Below are positions 1 to 11,247 of a stretch of DNA of 64,000 bases, piece by piece. Source of the stretch: Fragilariopsis cylindrus CCMP1102 (lineage: Eukaryota > Bacillariophyta > Bacillariophyceae > Bacillariales > Bacillariaceae); contig FMBT01000306.1 in assembly GCA_900095095.1 (NCBI GenBank), positions 124,001-188,000 on the forward strand, given 5' to 3'. How positions within the stretch are numbered: the first letter of the stretch is position 1; every line of letters starts with the position of its first letter. Position numbers and translations under genes: made by a program. Below the pieces are notes generated by a model, which was not told the origin of the DNA, ran no database searches, and worked only from the letters and a program-made list of their open reading frames with translations.

Positions 1-870
1 CTGGTAAACTCGGAGCGATACCCGTGTGGAACAGAAATCGGTAAGCAGTGAAATGCAAGATCGATTGTGTTGCGTTCTTGTTCTTAAAAAAACCATTTTT
101 TCTTACTCCATTATGTTTCTACCAATGCCTTTCTATTATCTCCAAATCCTTCCAATAGACTCTACCGCAACAATCGTGCCAAGTCTATGGCCAATGAAAA
201 AATCAAATCGATGGAACTAGGCTTCCCTGGTGCGATTTGTTTGCACGAGGACAACAACGGTAAATTATCTATTGTTGACGGGCAGCATCGTACTGGGATG
301 ATGCTATCATTGCGTGAGATGATCAAGAAAAAAGAAGAAAAGGGGGAGGACATTACAGGTTTGAACATTGCTGATGGTATGTTCGAACGAGTCCTCGTAG
401 AAGTCTATTCCGAACCAACGGGCAATGATAGAACTGAATCGACGGAACAGGAGAAGACGAAGGACAAATACGCACAAGAGGTATTTTTAGAAATCAATAA
501 GGCAGAACCGGTCCTAACAGTTGATTTGCCAGGTGAAGCATCCGACGCTGACCGGGAGGTCATCACGGATGCAGTGGGCGTACTTCAAGGACAATACTCG
601 GTGATGTTTAGTCCTTCACAAAGATGCAAGGTACCTAATGCCAACGTGGACAACCTCCGTAGTAGTATTTTCGGTGCTAAAATATTGAAGAGACACAATT
701 TGACGACTAGTAAGCAGTTAGTGGACTGGTTACTCGAACAGAATGCGGCATTAGGAGACAAGTACGAAAACGATAAAGAGAACCAGTCTCTCGTGAGTGG
801 TAAACAATGGTCGAAGGCATCAAAGAGCAACTTCTATTTAGGTCTCGAAAGCTCTTGGCTATACAAGTAA
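1..870 (+). CDS. DGQHR/DndB-like domain protein, 5' end outside window
   Basis: This is the 3' part of a gene that begins before the window. Exon bases 1-40 and 159-870 join over a GT-AG intron (41-158). The phase fits exactly: two bases before and one after make an Arg codon, giving a continuous reading that includes KLGAIPVWNRN upstream of the intron. The protein contains IVDGQHRTGM (codons near 271-300), the signature of the DGQHR family. That family includes DndB of bacterial DNA phosphorothioation and the DpdB proteins, and has a ParB/sulfiredoxin-like fold. The rest is charged and ends with WLYK. DndB regulates DNA sulfur modification in bacteria; whether this eukaryotic protein touches DNA modification is unknown. 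The intron shows that it is a nuclear gene and not bacterial contamination. Family call fairly sure, function unknown. Confidence 0.8.
41..158 (+). other. Intron of the DGQHR gene
   Basis: The intron has a GTAAGC donor at 41 and a CCAATAG acceptor ending at 158. Removing it keeps the reading frame open across the junction. Its 118-bp length is similar to other introns in this window. Confidence 0.8.
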
Positions 871-1289
871 TAACGTATCATTGCGTTTGAACTTTTGTTT
901 ATGATTGACAATATAAGTTGCACAGTAGAAAAGGAACGAAGGAACGAAGGATAACATAGATAAGAGAAGGAGATATTTATATCTCCTGAGTAAAGGCATC
1001 TCGTTCACTTCACCTGGGTTAGCGTTCTTGCAGAAATCCATTACATTTATAAATATAATTTAGATAGATCGAACGCTCTACTTGTGTAATGAAACTACAA
1101 TGAAACTCATTTAAAGCATACCAATAAAACTTAAGTTCAACGAGCTCTTAATTATAGATTTTAGTAGGCTGCTATTAATTTAATCTCCTTCCGTTCTCTC
1201 ATTTTGTGAGGCTGTGTATCTCATTTTTTGCCATTTCAGCTGCTGGTGATGGCCAAATGGGAAAGGCGCCGTCTACCTTGTCTATCATT
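871..1289. other. Intergenic, no gene seen
   Basis: The DNA is AT-rich with no convincing ORF. An imperfect palindrome (GGAGATATTTATATCTCC) lies near 968-985, about 100 bp after the DGQHR stop. It could be a 3' hairpin, but I cannot assign a role. Confidence 0.5.
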
Positions 1290-2285
1290 CATTATCCAAC
1301 GATTCAATTCTTTTCAAACTAATAGATTCAGCGATGTTTATAGCGATTTCAATATAGGAGTGGATTTATTAACACATGTACTATATTATAATGCAATTAA
1401 TGTTCATAGGCGTTTCACTAAAGGAGTGGATTATTATTAACACATGTACTATATTATAATGAAATTATGTTACTTAATTTTCGACTATAGGCTTCATCCG
1501 GTTTGAATCTGGAGTTTGCTTCGATAAGAAAAACTTTTTGAAGTTCCATAGGGTGACCCTGTATGTAAACTTGTTTTTGCTTTGATAGAAGAACTTTTTG
1601 AAGTTCCATACGGAGTGACCCTGTATGTGAACTTGTTTGTGCTTTGATAGAAACTAAAAAAGGTCCATCCGGTTTTAACCTGGAGTTTACTTTGATAGAA
1701 AAACTATTTGAAGTTCCATACATTGTAACTAAACTCTGTATGTGAACTTATTTTTGCTTTGTCAGAAACTAAAAAGGTCCATCCGGTTTTAACCTGGAGT
1801 TTACTTCGATAGAAAAACTGCTGAAGCTCCATACATTGTAACTAAACTCTGTATGTGAACTTATTTTTGCTTTGTCAGAAACTAAAAAAGGTCCATCCGG
1901 TTTTAACCTGGAGTTTACTTTGATAGAAAAACTGCTGAAGCTCCATACATTGTAACTAAACTCTGTATGTGAACTTATTTTTGCTTTGTCAGAAACTAAA
2001 AAAGGTCCATCCGGTTTTAACCTGGAGATTACTTTCATAGAAAACTGCTGAAGCTCCATACGGTGTGACCCTGTATGTGAACTTATTTTCGCTTTGTCAG
2101 AAACTAAAAAAGTTTATCCTGTATGTGAACTTGTTTTTGGGTGGCAGCGTTGGCGTCTTTTTGCCGACAACACATATATAGTACATGTGTTAATCCACTC
2201 CTTTAGTGCAACCCCTATAAACAAGTCGCCGTTTATCATACATTGTCCAAAGATTCAATTGATAGATTCAGCGAAATTTTTGTTA
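1290..2285. repeat. Inverted-repeat-flanked element with 114-bp tandem repeats
   Basis: The core (about 1490-2140) holds tandem copies of a 114-bp unit. The start GGTCCATCCGGTTTTAACC recurs at 1662, 1776, 1890 and 2004, and more diverged or shortened copies lie before and after. An inverted repeat flanks the core. CACTAAAGGAGTGGATTA followed by AACACATGTACT occurs at 1416-1450, and its reverse complement at 2180-2208. The left arm carries a second direct copy at about 1359-1394. Outside these, similar sequence containing GATTCAATT and ATAGATTCAGCG lies in the same orientation near 1300-1335 and 2250-2275. This layout fits a non-autonomous, MITE-like or fold-back DNA element with a satellite-like core. 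No transposase is present. Because 114 is divisible by 3, the minus strand stays open as a 38-residue repeat, but there is no start context or other sign of coding. Confidence 0.75.
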
Positions 2286-2680
2286 GGGATACACGCTTGA
2301 TCAACTTAATACCGGTCGGAGGTTGAGTAAGAAACAACCATACAAAGCTGCCGAGAGACTACTGCGACGTGGAATATTCCACACTAAAAGTAATTAAAGG
2401 AAAACGAATTAAAAGAAAAGCGTTAGGGGATCATCATCAAAATAAAGTTTGTCAATTCGTCGGATGTATCGTCATGGTTTTTTTTTAAAGGATCAGAGTA
2501 GCGATTCTGATGGAATGTGTTGTATCCTCAAGCAAGGGGTAACCTCGAACTTCAGATGAACTATGAAAAAATATATCGTCATTTCCAAAAAAAAAATCCA
2601 TAAATATAACAACAAATTGAAATACACACAAAACTCTTAATTGTAAGAACGTACCATTTATCTTATTTTGTATGTCATCA
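2286..2680. other. Intergenic, no gene seen
   Basis: This is the spacer between the repeat element and the 3' end of the minus-strand coiled-coil gene. It holds short A and T runs and no recognisable gene. Confidence 0.5.
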
Positions 2681-4622
2681 TTATTGTTTGTTAGGAGAAG
2701 TAGTAATTCGAACAACATCCTTTGGTGGTAATGATATCGGTTGCCACATAACCCTACGTTGAAAGTTTTCAATCGATGAGTACAATGGTAATGGTTGTTC
2801 CGCCGCGGCCGTCGTCGTCTTCGTTGACTTTTCTTTCTTCATCACTCCATTGTCATCGATAGTCACAGATACAGTCTTACAGCCTCCAAGAATTTTATTG
2901 AAAAAGGAAGAACGATTACCTGATGAAGCAGCAGAACTGTTATCTTGTCGTTTCTTCTTAGTTTCTTTCAATTCTTTGGAATGTTGTAAAATAATCCGTT
3001 GACGTTCCAATTGTTCTTGTTTACAACGTTTCTTTTCTTCTTTTTCAAGTAGCTTCATTCGTTGTAGTCTTTCAGTTTCTTTTTCTAATTTATATTCTAA
3101 TTGTAAACGTAATTGTTCTTCTTCCTCCTTTGCTTTCCATTCTGCATCTTGTAATATCGCTACTCGTCTTCTTCGTTCATCCAATTCTTGTATCTGCTTC
3201 AATTCGTCAACATCACGTTGTTGTTGTTGCTGTTCCCGTTCTTATTGGTTGCGTTTTTGATCAAGAACATGGAAAAGATTTCAAAGGTAGAAGAATATAG
3301 AAAAGTGAGAATCAATTGTACGAACGAAGACAATTGTTTTGGATTCACGTTTTGTACCCAAATAAAATAATTTGCTCGGAAATTTAAGCATATACAATAA
3401 ACATCACGGTTGATAAAATCGGATATAACCCCGATTTTTTCAGTTAAAAGATAATCGTCATCGCAAAATTACAATATAGTTATGATTGAATGACAGGAAA
3501 GGAATGGAAGCTATAACGCGTTTATAAAGTGTCTTACCTGACCAATTTGGACTGATCTTTTTATTTAATACTGTGGCTAATGAACCAAATCTTGACAAAT
3601 CACCTCTGTTGTTTTCATTGGGTGGTTAGGGTTATCAACACTACTACGCTGCTGCTGCTGAAGATGACGCTGATTGTCCTGCTGCTCTTGTTGATAGATG
3701 TCACGTTCACGAATTGCTGTTACTTTTGCTAAGGCACGCATTTTTTGTCTTGTTTTTCAACAGCAATTTCGGATGAGTTACGTTCCTCTTGTAATTCATT
3801 TTCATACTGTATCTTCAATTGATGTTCATGTTCATTCAGTTTACGATTCCCTTCCATCCAAAAATCGGAGACAGCCAACTCGCATGCCTCATGGATTTTT
3901 TGGGATAGCTGTTGAAGAAATTCATCATTGTTGTCATCCTCGATCACCATCGTCGTCGTCGTACTTGATGATGATGACGATGATGATGTACGTAGTAGTA
4001 GTGTTTGAAGAGAATTTTCAAGTTCTTGGACACGAGTTAACAGTTTTTTATCCAGATCAGTACGACGAGAATTGGAATTTGAAAAATCGGATTGCAATGA
4101 TAACAGTTTTTGATCAAATTCACGTTTCAACGATTCTAATTTATTTTTTGCATCCAGTAATGATCGTTTATGTGATTCCAGTTGTTCTAGATTCGCTAAT
4201 CGTAATAATTCTTCATCTGCTTGATCATCGTCCTCCTCATTTTCTTGTTGCTGTTGTTGTTTTCGTTGACGTTCGAGACGATCATTGTTATTGGATTGTT
4301 CCTGCTGTTGAAGCTGGTGTCGTCTTTTGACACCATTCTTCTTGAGATTACGTTTCTTTTCATATACGAGTCGTAATTGTTGTTCTAACCACACGATCTG
4401 ATCCTCTAATGCACTGCAGTATCCGTTATTACTACTGTCACTGTTTTTACGACCAAACAAGCCACCTCCTCGTGGAATAATTGTTGTTATCAATGACGAA
4501 TGCGAAGAAGATGAAGACGAAACAAAAGTGTTCAACGCAAAGGTTTGTTGTGGTACATGTTGTATGATGACAACGATGAGAAGGACGAACGTCATCAGAA
4601 TAATGATCATCATCATTGTCAT
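2681..4622 (-). CDS. Secreted or organelle-targeted coiled-coil protein, one frame break
   Basis: I do not recognise this family. The protein starts at 4622 with a hydrophobic signal (MTMMMIIILMTFVLLIVVII) followed by FALNTF and IPRGGGLFGRK. Hydrophobic leaders followed by Phe and Gly-Gly stretches are common in secreted or plastid-routed diatom proteins, but the first residue here is not a clear ASAF site. The remainder is nearly all charged coiled coil (Glu, Lys, Gln, Arg) with a basic tail ending SPNKQ. The exon from 3538 joins 2681-3240 over an intron (3241-3537) with donor GTAAGA, and the phase matches. A run of six A's (3741-3746 on the plus strand) seems one base short: the upstream frame stops at once, while the next frame continues the same coiled coil. 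A further frame change near 3610-3655 fits either a very short intron of about 44 bp or another indel. Confidence 0.6.
3241..3537 (-). other. Intron of the coiled-coil gene
   Basis: The minus-strand donor GTAAGA lies just after codons for NWS, and the acceptor AATAAG precedes codons for EREQ. Splicing joins the two coiled-coil halves in phase. Confidence 0.7.
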
Positions 4623-5427
4623 TTAGATTTATTTGATTCGTACTTATTATACAGTATTCTAAATCAATATATGATGTATGGTCCATGTATTCTACTAGTC
4701 ATCATCGTGAATGCAACACATACTGTAGCGCATTATTTATTTGTATACTGTACTACTTTACAAGACTTCAAGTAGAACAACTAAATAAAGCAAACAACAT
4801 CATAATATCCATGCCCTTATTTTAGGCGGCAAATGGTATTATGTGATTTTGAAATAGATAGCAATGCAATTATTTTGGATTTTGTTGAAAAATCAAAAAT
4901 CACAACAACTGCCTCTCTGAAACTTTCGACGTACTAGCACCGTAGTAAAATAGTAAGGGGGTAAAAGAACAATAATATAGTCCTTGTAGTACGTGTGGCA
5001 GACCGACACTTTTTGATTTGGGGGAGAAGAGGGAAATTCCCCCTTTTAAAAGTCGGGCGATACTCTCTTTTTTAAAACTCACGAAAATTGAGATTTTCTT
5101 TTTAACCGTTTGTCAAATTGACGACGAAGATAATGTCAGTAGCTCTATAACGGTATTAATGGGGAGTATGGAGATTCGATTCATTCAAGATGGGCCTTTA
5201 TGTATTGATTGATTCATTCATTCATTCGTTCTCCAAACCGATCTACCGATCCTGGATCTCATACAATAATATCATTGCGAATGCCCCATAGCATGCACGT
5301 CCAAATACAGATACAATAAACTACAACAACCAATGGGGTAACATAACTTAGTACGATCGATGTCGACAGTCCCCAAGACTAATACATACATACTGTACCA
5401 AATCAAGAATAGTCAGTAATTATCAAC
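4623..5427. other. Divergent intergenic region
   Basis: This is shared 5' sequence between the coiled-coil gene (minus) and the kinase-like gene (plus), so it should hold both promoters. It contains ATTC-type short repeats near 5210-5230. No gene and no clear TATA box stand out. Confidence 0.5.
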
Positions 5428-7545
5428 ATGGTACAAGTAATAAGAGGATCAAATAGTAGGATATGTATCAGCAGTGGTAGTAGCAATGGTAGTTTCATTT
5501 GCAGTCGTGATCGTGATCGTCTTCGTCTAAGTCTACATACCTGGATCATGATCGTTACGGGTGCAATATTCCTTTGTTTATTTCGAATAGAATCCATTAT
5601 CTATGACGATATATTCTATCATCGAAGAGAGGCAGAAGAAGTTAGGATTCTCCGTTACAAAGTATTAAAAAACGACGACCACAACCAATTCGATGTATAC
5701 AATAATAGTAGTAGTAGTAATAATAATAACAATTGGTTTGGAAGCGGCAGAAGCAACAAAAACAGCAAATTCAATACCAGGAAAGTTAATAATGATGTAA
5801 AACCAGTTGCTCGTAATGGGTTCATCTCAAGAGGATTATTAAGAACTCCGATGATTATTACATCTCTACAACAACCACAAGGAAGCAGTATGACATTCGA
5901 TCATTTTGAGATAGAAAGGATGGAATATGACGTTCGTCGTCGTCATCATGCTAATAGTAGAAATAGGAATAGGAAGAACCTTCTCCTTCCTCGAATAATC
6001 GAATTAGACGATCAATTGAATGTAATGATAACACCAATAACAACAGTAACAACGAAGAATATAAGAACGATGGAACTGAAAGACATCGAGCAAGTTGTTG
6101 ATAATAATGTCAACGACGATAATGATACTATCATTCTAGATTTCGAGCGACCTTGGAACGAAGAATGCGAGCCAGTACTAACGCAACCGCTACAACCCAT
6201 CGTCCATCCGACTTGTAATAGTATCCATGAACTACCATCATTAACGACATTGGACATTGATAGTTCGCTTTTATCAATGAAAGGATCATGGCGAAGCGTT
6301 TGGAAAGTCAACAATAATGATGCAAAGCATAGACAGCAACTGCAACAGCAACAGCAGGAATTAGATGATAACACGAGTACTATGAACGAAACGTCCAGTT
6401 CCTTACTTCATAATGCCACAACATCCAGAAAGATGACCACTTCCTCGCATCGATCCGTTGTTTTGAAAATGCTTCACCTACATCGGCAGTTCGATCGTGA
6501 GTCGTTCGAGGCGCACGCTACCGATATCATGGTTATGGATCGATTAACGGCTAGTCCCCATGTTGTTAATGCCTACGGATTTTGTGGACAAACTGTTGTT
6601 ACAGAATTCGCTGAATTGTCGGGGCGGGACTTCGTCAAACGATATGATATCGGTTCTCAAGAACGATTAAGAGTAGCTCGAGACTTGGCGAGAGGATTAG
6701 CGGACATTCAGGCCTTACAACCGTTACCTCATGATACGTACATTTCGACCAGTAGTGACAATAATACCGATACGGATACCGGCGGAACTTACGACGATAC
6801 ACCAGACATACCTATCGTCTTCGCACACAATGATATTACAGTTGCGAATACAATCATGATTGATGGACGGATCAAATGGAACGACTTTAATATTGGTGTA
6901 TTCATGAGGGAAAAAAAGCAACGATGGGTCGATAGCTTAGATAGTAAGCTTGACTTGGACACTCAACGACGACATGAGCGCCTTCCAAGTATTAGGAGTA
7001 CAAGTATCGCCAGCAATAATGCCGATAAAAATGTGAATATAGTACCACCATCCATTACAACAAGAACATCATCCTTTACAGCATTTACAGATACCAACAG
7101 GGACAAAGTTGGAAATCTATGTCCCGCTCCCGTAAAGTATCGAAGTGATTTGTGGCGGTCCCCAGAAGAAATAAAGAATACAAGCTACGTCCAATTAACA
7201 CAGTCCGATGTATACGGACTTGGAAATATTCTATACCAAACAATGACGCGTCATCAACCGTGGTCGTTCAAGGAGCCTGGTGGAGTATTAACTGTTACCG
7301 ACGTCGCTGAACGAAAAATGAATGGGACTGTTCCAACTATACCAGAACAATATCTTAATACGACTAAACGTTCATTGCAGACTATGTTTGCAGCTACGAA
7401 TATATGTTATTATAGCACACCCAACCGACGTCCAACAGCTCGACGGCTAGCATACGGATTAGGGAGTTTGTACAACAAGATTAAGTATAAAGAAAGGGTA
7501 ACGCGGCCGATAATCTTGGATTATCTCGTCCAACCACGTAAATAG
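5428..7545 (+). CDS. Membrane-anchored protein kinase-like protein with DFN motif
   Basis: The 705-residue protein is uninterrupted. A basic N-terminal stretch precedes one membrane segment (about residues 38-55), so it is probably type II, with the rest luminal or extracellular. A low-complexity stem rich in Asn and Ser follows. The kinase fold begins near residue 340. VVLKML supplies the ATP-site lysine (about 346). AHNDITVANT (about 466) matches the HxDxxxxN catalytic loop. NDFNIG (about 484) takes the place of DFG and keeps the metal-binding Asp. QSDVYGLGNILYQ (about 592) matches the alpha-F region that begins SDVYSLG in normal kinases. Catalytic residues look mostly intact, so activity is possible. 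The HND and DFN changes and the lack of an obvious glycine-rich loop mark it as divergent. The substrate is unknown. Confidence 0.75.
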   Translation: MVQVIRGSNSRICISSGSSNGSFICSRDRDRLRLSLHTWIMIVTGAIFLCLFRIESIIYDDIFYHRREAEEVRILRYKVLKNDDHNQFDVYNNSSSSNNNNNWFGSGRSNKNSKFNTRKVNNDVKPVARNGFISRGLLRTPMIITSLQQPQGSSMTFDHFEIERMEYDVRRRHHANSRNRNRKNLLLPRIIELDDQLNVMITPITTVTTKNIRTMELKDIEQVVDNNVNDDNDTIILDFERPWNEECEPVLTQPLQPIVHPTCNSIHELPSLTTLDIDSSLLSMKGSWRSVWKVNNNDAKHRQQLQQQQQELDDNTSTMNETSSSLLHNATTSRKMTTSSHRSVVLKMLHLHRQFDRESFEAHATDIMVMDRLTASPHVVNAYGFCGQTVVTEFAELSGRDFVKRYDIGSQERLRVARDLARGLADIQALQPLPHDTYISTSSDNNTDTDTGGTYDDTPDIPIVFAHNDITVANTIMIDGRIKWNDFNIGVFMREKKQRWVDSLDSKLDLDTQRRHERLPSIRSTSIASNNADKNVNIVPPSITTRTSSFTAFTDTNRDKVGNLCPAPVKYRSDLWRSPEEIKNTSYVQLTQSDVYGLGNILYQTMTRHQPWSFKEPGGVLTVTDVAERKMNGTVPTIPEQYLNTTKRSLQTMFAATNICYYSTPNRRPTARRLAYGLGSLYNKIKYKERVTRPIILDYLVQPRK

Positions 7546-8391
7546 ATAACGAGAAAATAGCCGTAAGATACGAATCAATCAATACAGCATACGTAACTAA
7601 TATTATTATTTTTGCGATATTTTTATATATATTTTAGGTCTTATTTCGATTTATATAGGCGAATCGATGTATATCGATCGATTGTCGACGTCCGACTCTA
7701 AAATCAATCGAAAACAATCCATCGTAAAATAATTCGATTAAAAAGTTGGCATTTCTGCTTCTTCTTTCGCTGATCCATCTAGACACAACGCACAACTCGT
7801 CACTTCAATCTTTCCTTCCTTCATTTATTTTGTCTTCCTTTTTCGTTTTCGTGATTTGCTGATTTCCTTTCCACTATCGTTACGACGATCTTCATGATGC
7901 AGTAGCATTATAATCGTGGGCTCTCTACGGATTAAACACAGGTAAGGTTGCCCTATTCTTGACAAGCGAATAGAATCTGGGTAGTTTACTTAATTGCTCC
8001 TCGTTATTGTTAGCCATTATGTACTACTGTATGCTGTTTATTCTTTATATCTCCTACTACAGTACTCCAATTTTACTTTGTCAAGAAATTTTAAATTATC
8101 GAATAAAAAAGCAAAATAAAAGCGAAAGGGCGGCCGCATCGCAAAGCAAAGCGCAAATCGATTTCTATGCTTCATAATGAATAAGTTAGGCCTTCTTCAT
8201 TTATCAGAACACGTGACAGCATGGTCCAGAGGTGAAGTTTCGATTAACGATGGATATCTGAAATTGGAAATTTTATGAGAAATAAGATACAGTCAGCATA
8301 TATATATATATATCCTCTTCTATACTGTACATCTCTATAGTCGATATAGTTGAAACAAGGTGTGGACGACCCCCATTGACTTACATCGACG
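7546..8391. other. Intergenic, promoter region of the TPR gene
   Basis: No gene is seen. A (TA)n tract at about 8299-8312 lies 80-90 bp before the ATG of the TPR gene and could act as a TATA-like element. Confidence 0.45.
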
Positions 8392-9289
8392 ATGAGCGAC
8401 AGTTCTAATGATATGAACTCTTCTTCAGAAATGACGACGTTACTAACCTTAGTCGCGGGAGGAGATGACAATAATTGTTCTTTCATACATCAGCATCACG
8501 GCGACGAAAATAAGAAGCAAATAATAATAAGCAATGATATTAGAAATAATAAAAACAAGCAGACGAGCATTCAAAACAGCGGACGATGTCGCACAAAAAC
8601 GACTATAACATTATTTGGGAAAACTAGTATATCTCTATTACTTGTATCAATTTTATTATTATTATTATTATTATCAGTATTAATACTGTCACCGCAACGA
8701 CGATGCAGTTTTTGTTGTCAATTATATTTCCAAAAAATAATGAAACAACTCCATTGGAGGAAAAATCCTACCACAACTACTAGTACTCTCAACGACGACG
8801 ACGACGACGACGAATGGACTCCTGATGTTATTTTCGGAAATTATTCCATGCCAATTACATTCGACGACTACGACATCGATGACTACGGTGATGTCGTCAT
8901 CGATGGAACAGATGGCAGCAGCAGCAGCAGCAGCAGTAAAAGTAGTCGTACTAATAGTGATATTCAAACTACCTTCGATACTGGTTTAATGGAATGTTAT
9001 GGATTTGCTAATTTTGAGGCAAGAAAAACTGCATCAAAATTGTTATCATATACAACAACACAAACAACAACAACAAAAACAACTACTTCGTTCTTCTCAT
9101 GGAAGAAAAAGTCGGTGGAGTTGTTGTATCATCGTCATTTGTATTATTGTCCGATGTGTTATTGGTTACTCGCCATGGGATATTCACCATTTATTAATCA
9201 TCCAATAATATCAAGTATATCCGATTATGAGAATGCAGCAAAAGCAGCATCGATTGCATTTAAGGAAGCGCACCACCACCACCACCACC

Positions 9290-9330
<41 letters not shown>

Positions 9331-10950
9331 ACTTCAAGTAATATTAGTAGTAAAAGTTCAACATCCTCAACCACAACAACAGAAGAACAATCATCATCAC
9401 CATCACAACTTTCGTTTAAGGAACTTGGATTGATCGATGCAATGAATGTTCGATTTCGTTCATCGTTTGATAATCAAACTATTGGGTATCGTGCCTATAA
9501 AGAACGGTTACAGATCTTACACGAAAATATTATTACACTTCAACAAGACGACGATGATGATGATGATGACGATGATAAAAAACAACGAGGAGGAGACGTT
9601 GATGTTATGGCATTTTTAGCTGATTCAATTATGATTTTACATTCCAACAATAATGGATATCATTTTTACCATGAAGATGATAACATAACACCTTATCCTG
9701 AAATTGCATATGCGATAACATTATTAGAAGATTGTTTGCAACAATCTCCGGATCATCCATTATGTCAACATTTATATATACACGTAACCGAACCAAGTGA
9801 TAAAATAACAACAAACAAAGTAGCATCCAACGTTGCTGACAATTTATATCGAGGATCGAATGCATCAGAAGCACAACACCTACAACATATGCCATCTCAT
9901 ATGTATTTAAGAATTGGTCGATACCATGATGCGGTTACTTCTAATATTATTGCACATGAATCAGATGAAAAATATCTTAATAATCAACACAATGGAGGAA
10001 GAGGAGGAGGAACACCTTACGGTCCAGGACATGATATAGCATTTTTAATCTATGCAGCACAGCATAGTGGAGAACGTACCACCGCGTATCAATACTCAAA
10101 CATATTACGTAACCATTATCGAAAATATCCAACGAAACCAGATGGGCCAGGTACAGAGCAAGGATGGAATATATGGAGGACAGTACGGTTACGATTTGGT
10201 GATTACCAATCTGTTTTAGACGATAATGATGGTATTGATGTCAATAATACCATTGTCAATGGCATTATTGATACCATCGATGATGATGTGAAGAATAGAA
10301 GTAACAGCAATATTCAATGGCCGTATGCGGCTATTCTTGGTCATTATAGCAAGGGGATCGCTACGTTATGGAATAAAAGCAATACTATCAACATAAGCAT
10401 CAACAATACTATCACGGCTACTGCATACGATGATGATGACGATGATGATAGGGTATCAGAAGCTAAAAAGTATCTACGTTCCCTCCGTTTATTGATCCCA
10501 AATATTGATCCCTCGTTCAGTGGGATGGCTAGGGTAGCGAATCTGACACTAACATCCGCAATCGAGTACTATAAGTATCGCTATGATTATGATATTACTT
10601 TACCACCAGAAGAAATACTTGCAACTATCAGAAAAGCACGAATTGAACAAGAGAGTTGGTCGTATACAGAGCCACCATCTTGGTTTAATTCCGTAGCATT
10701 ATGTGAAGGAACATTGTTACGGATATTAGGCCGATACGACGAGGCTATATTGACCTTTCAACGAGATCTAGAAATTATACCAGAAAGCAGATATGGTTTG
10801 TTCGGTCTAAAAGAAGCAATGTTAGCTGCAGGTACGTATAGCACTAAAGAAGTCAAAGACGTATCGAAACGTTTCAATAAAGCTTCATATTGGTCGGATT
10901 CTAGCATTAGAAACAGTGCCTCTTTAGTTTGTCCAGAGCTCGGGGAGTAA
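8392..10950 (+). CDS. TPR-family membrane protein with HxxxH-type motifs
   Basis: The 852-residue protein has one intact frame. A Leu-rich membrane segment lies at about residues 80-100, preceded by a polar tail. The soluble part matches a TPR-like family I know mainly from bacteria: ECYGF (about 200), CPMCYWLLAMGYSP (about 250), HLYIH (about 459) and QHMPSHMYLRIGRY (about 497). In bacterial members the corresponding texts are of the type CYGFNHAEA, CAMCYWG and HMPSHIYIRVG. The last 250 residues hold further TPR-like helices (ILGRYDEAILTFQRDLEI). Low-complexity insertions (His-Asn run at 9271-9330, several Asp runs) break up the domain, as is usual in this genome. The conserved His and Cys residues suggest metal or cofactor binding, but no enzymatic role is established. 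Confidence 0.75.
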
Positions 10951-11247
10951 GAATAATAATGACAGAGCTCTTTGACGGTGCTAAAAAGTCACCCTTCCGA
11001 CTAGCTAGATTATTAGTAAGGAGGAGGGAAACTGGAAGCAACCCGGGACATTGAATTTAGGCCGTTTACATCTTCTTGACATCACGCTTATTCGTATGCG
11101 AGTTTAACGACCACTTACTAGAGCACAAGTAATGTTTCTACCAGCTGGCCACTGACGTATCAACTAATCCTGACTTGGTAATCACAGGTTCCATAGAAAG
11201 ATAAAATGCAACATTTGCTTTGATTACCTACTGTTTTATTGGAACGA
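10951..11247. other. Convergent intergenic region
   Basis: This spacer lies between two converging 3' ends (TPR gene, plus; GRDP-like gene, minus). No gene is seen. Confidence 0.5.

Noticed and set aside
1454-2059. Two minus-strand ORFs of about 90 residues with 38-residue repeats
   Set aside because: They are a by-product of a tandem DNA repeat whose period is divisible by three. There is no start context, no splicing and no known domain.
1490-2140. CRISPR-like array
   Set aside because: The units are 114 bp and contiguous with no unique spacers, and the genome is eukaryotic.
3698-4330. 210-codon plus-strand ORF
   Set aside because: It is antisense to the coiled-coil gene; its length comes from Gln/Glu/Asp-rich low-complexity codons.
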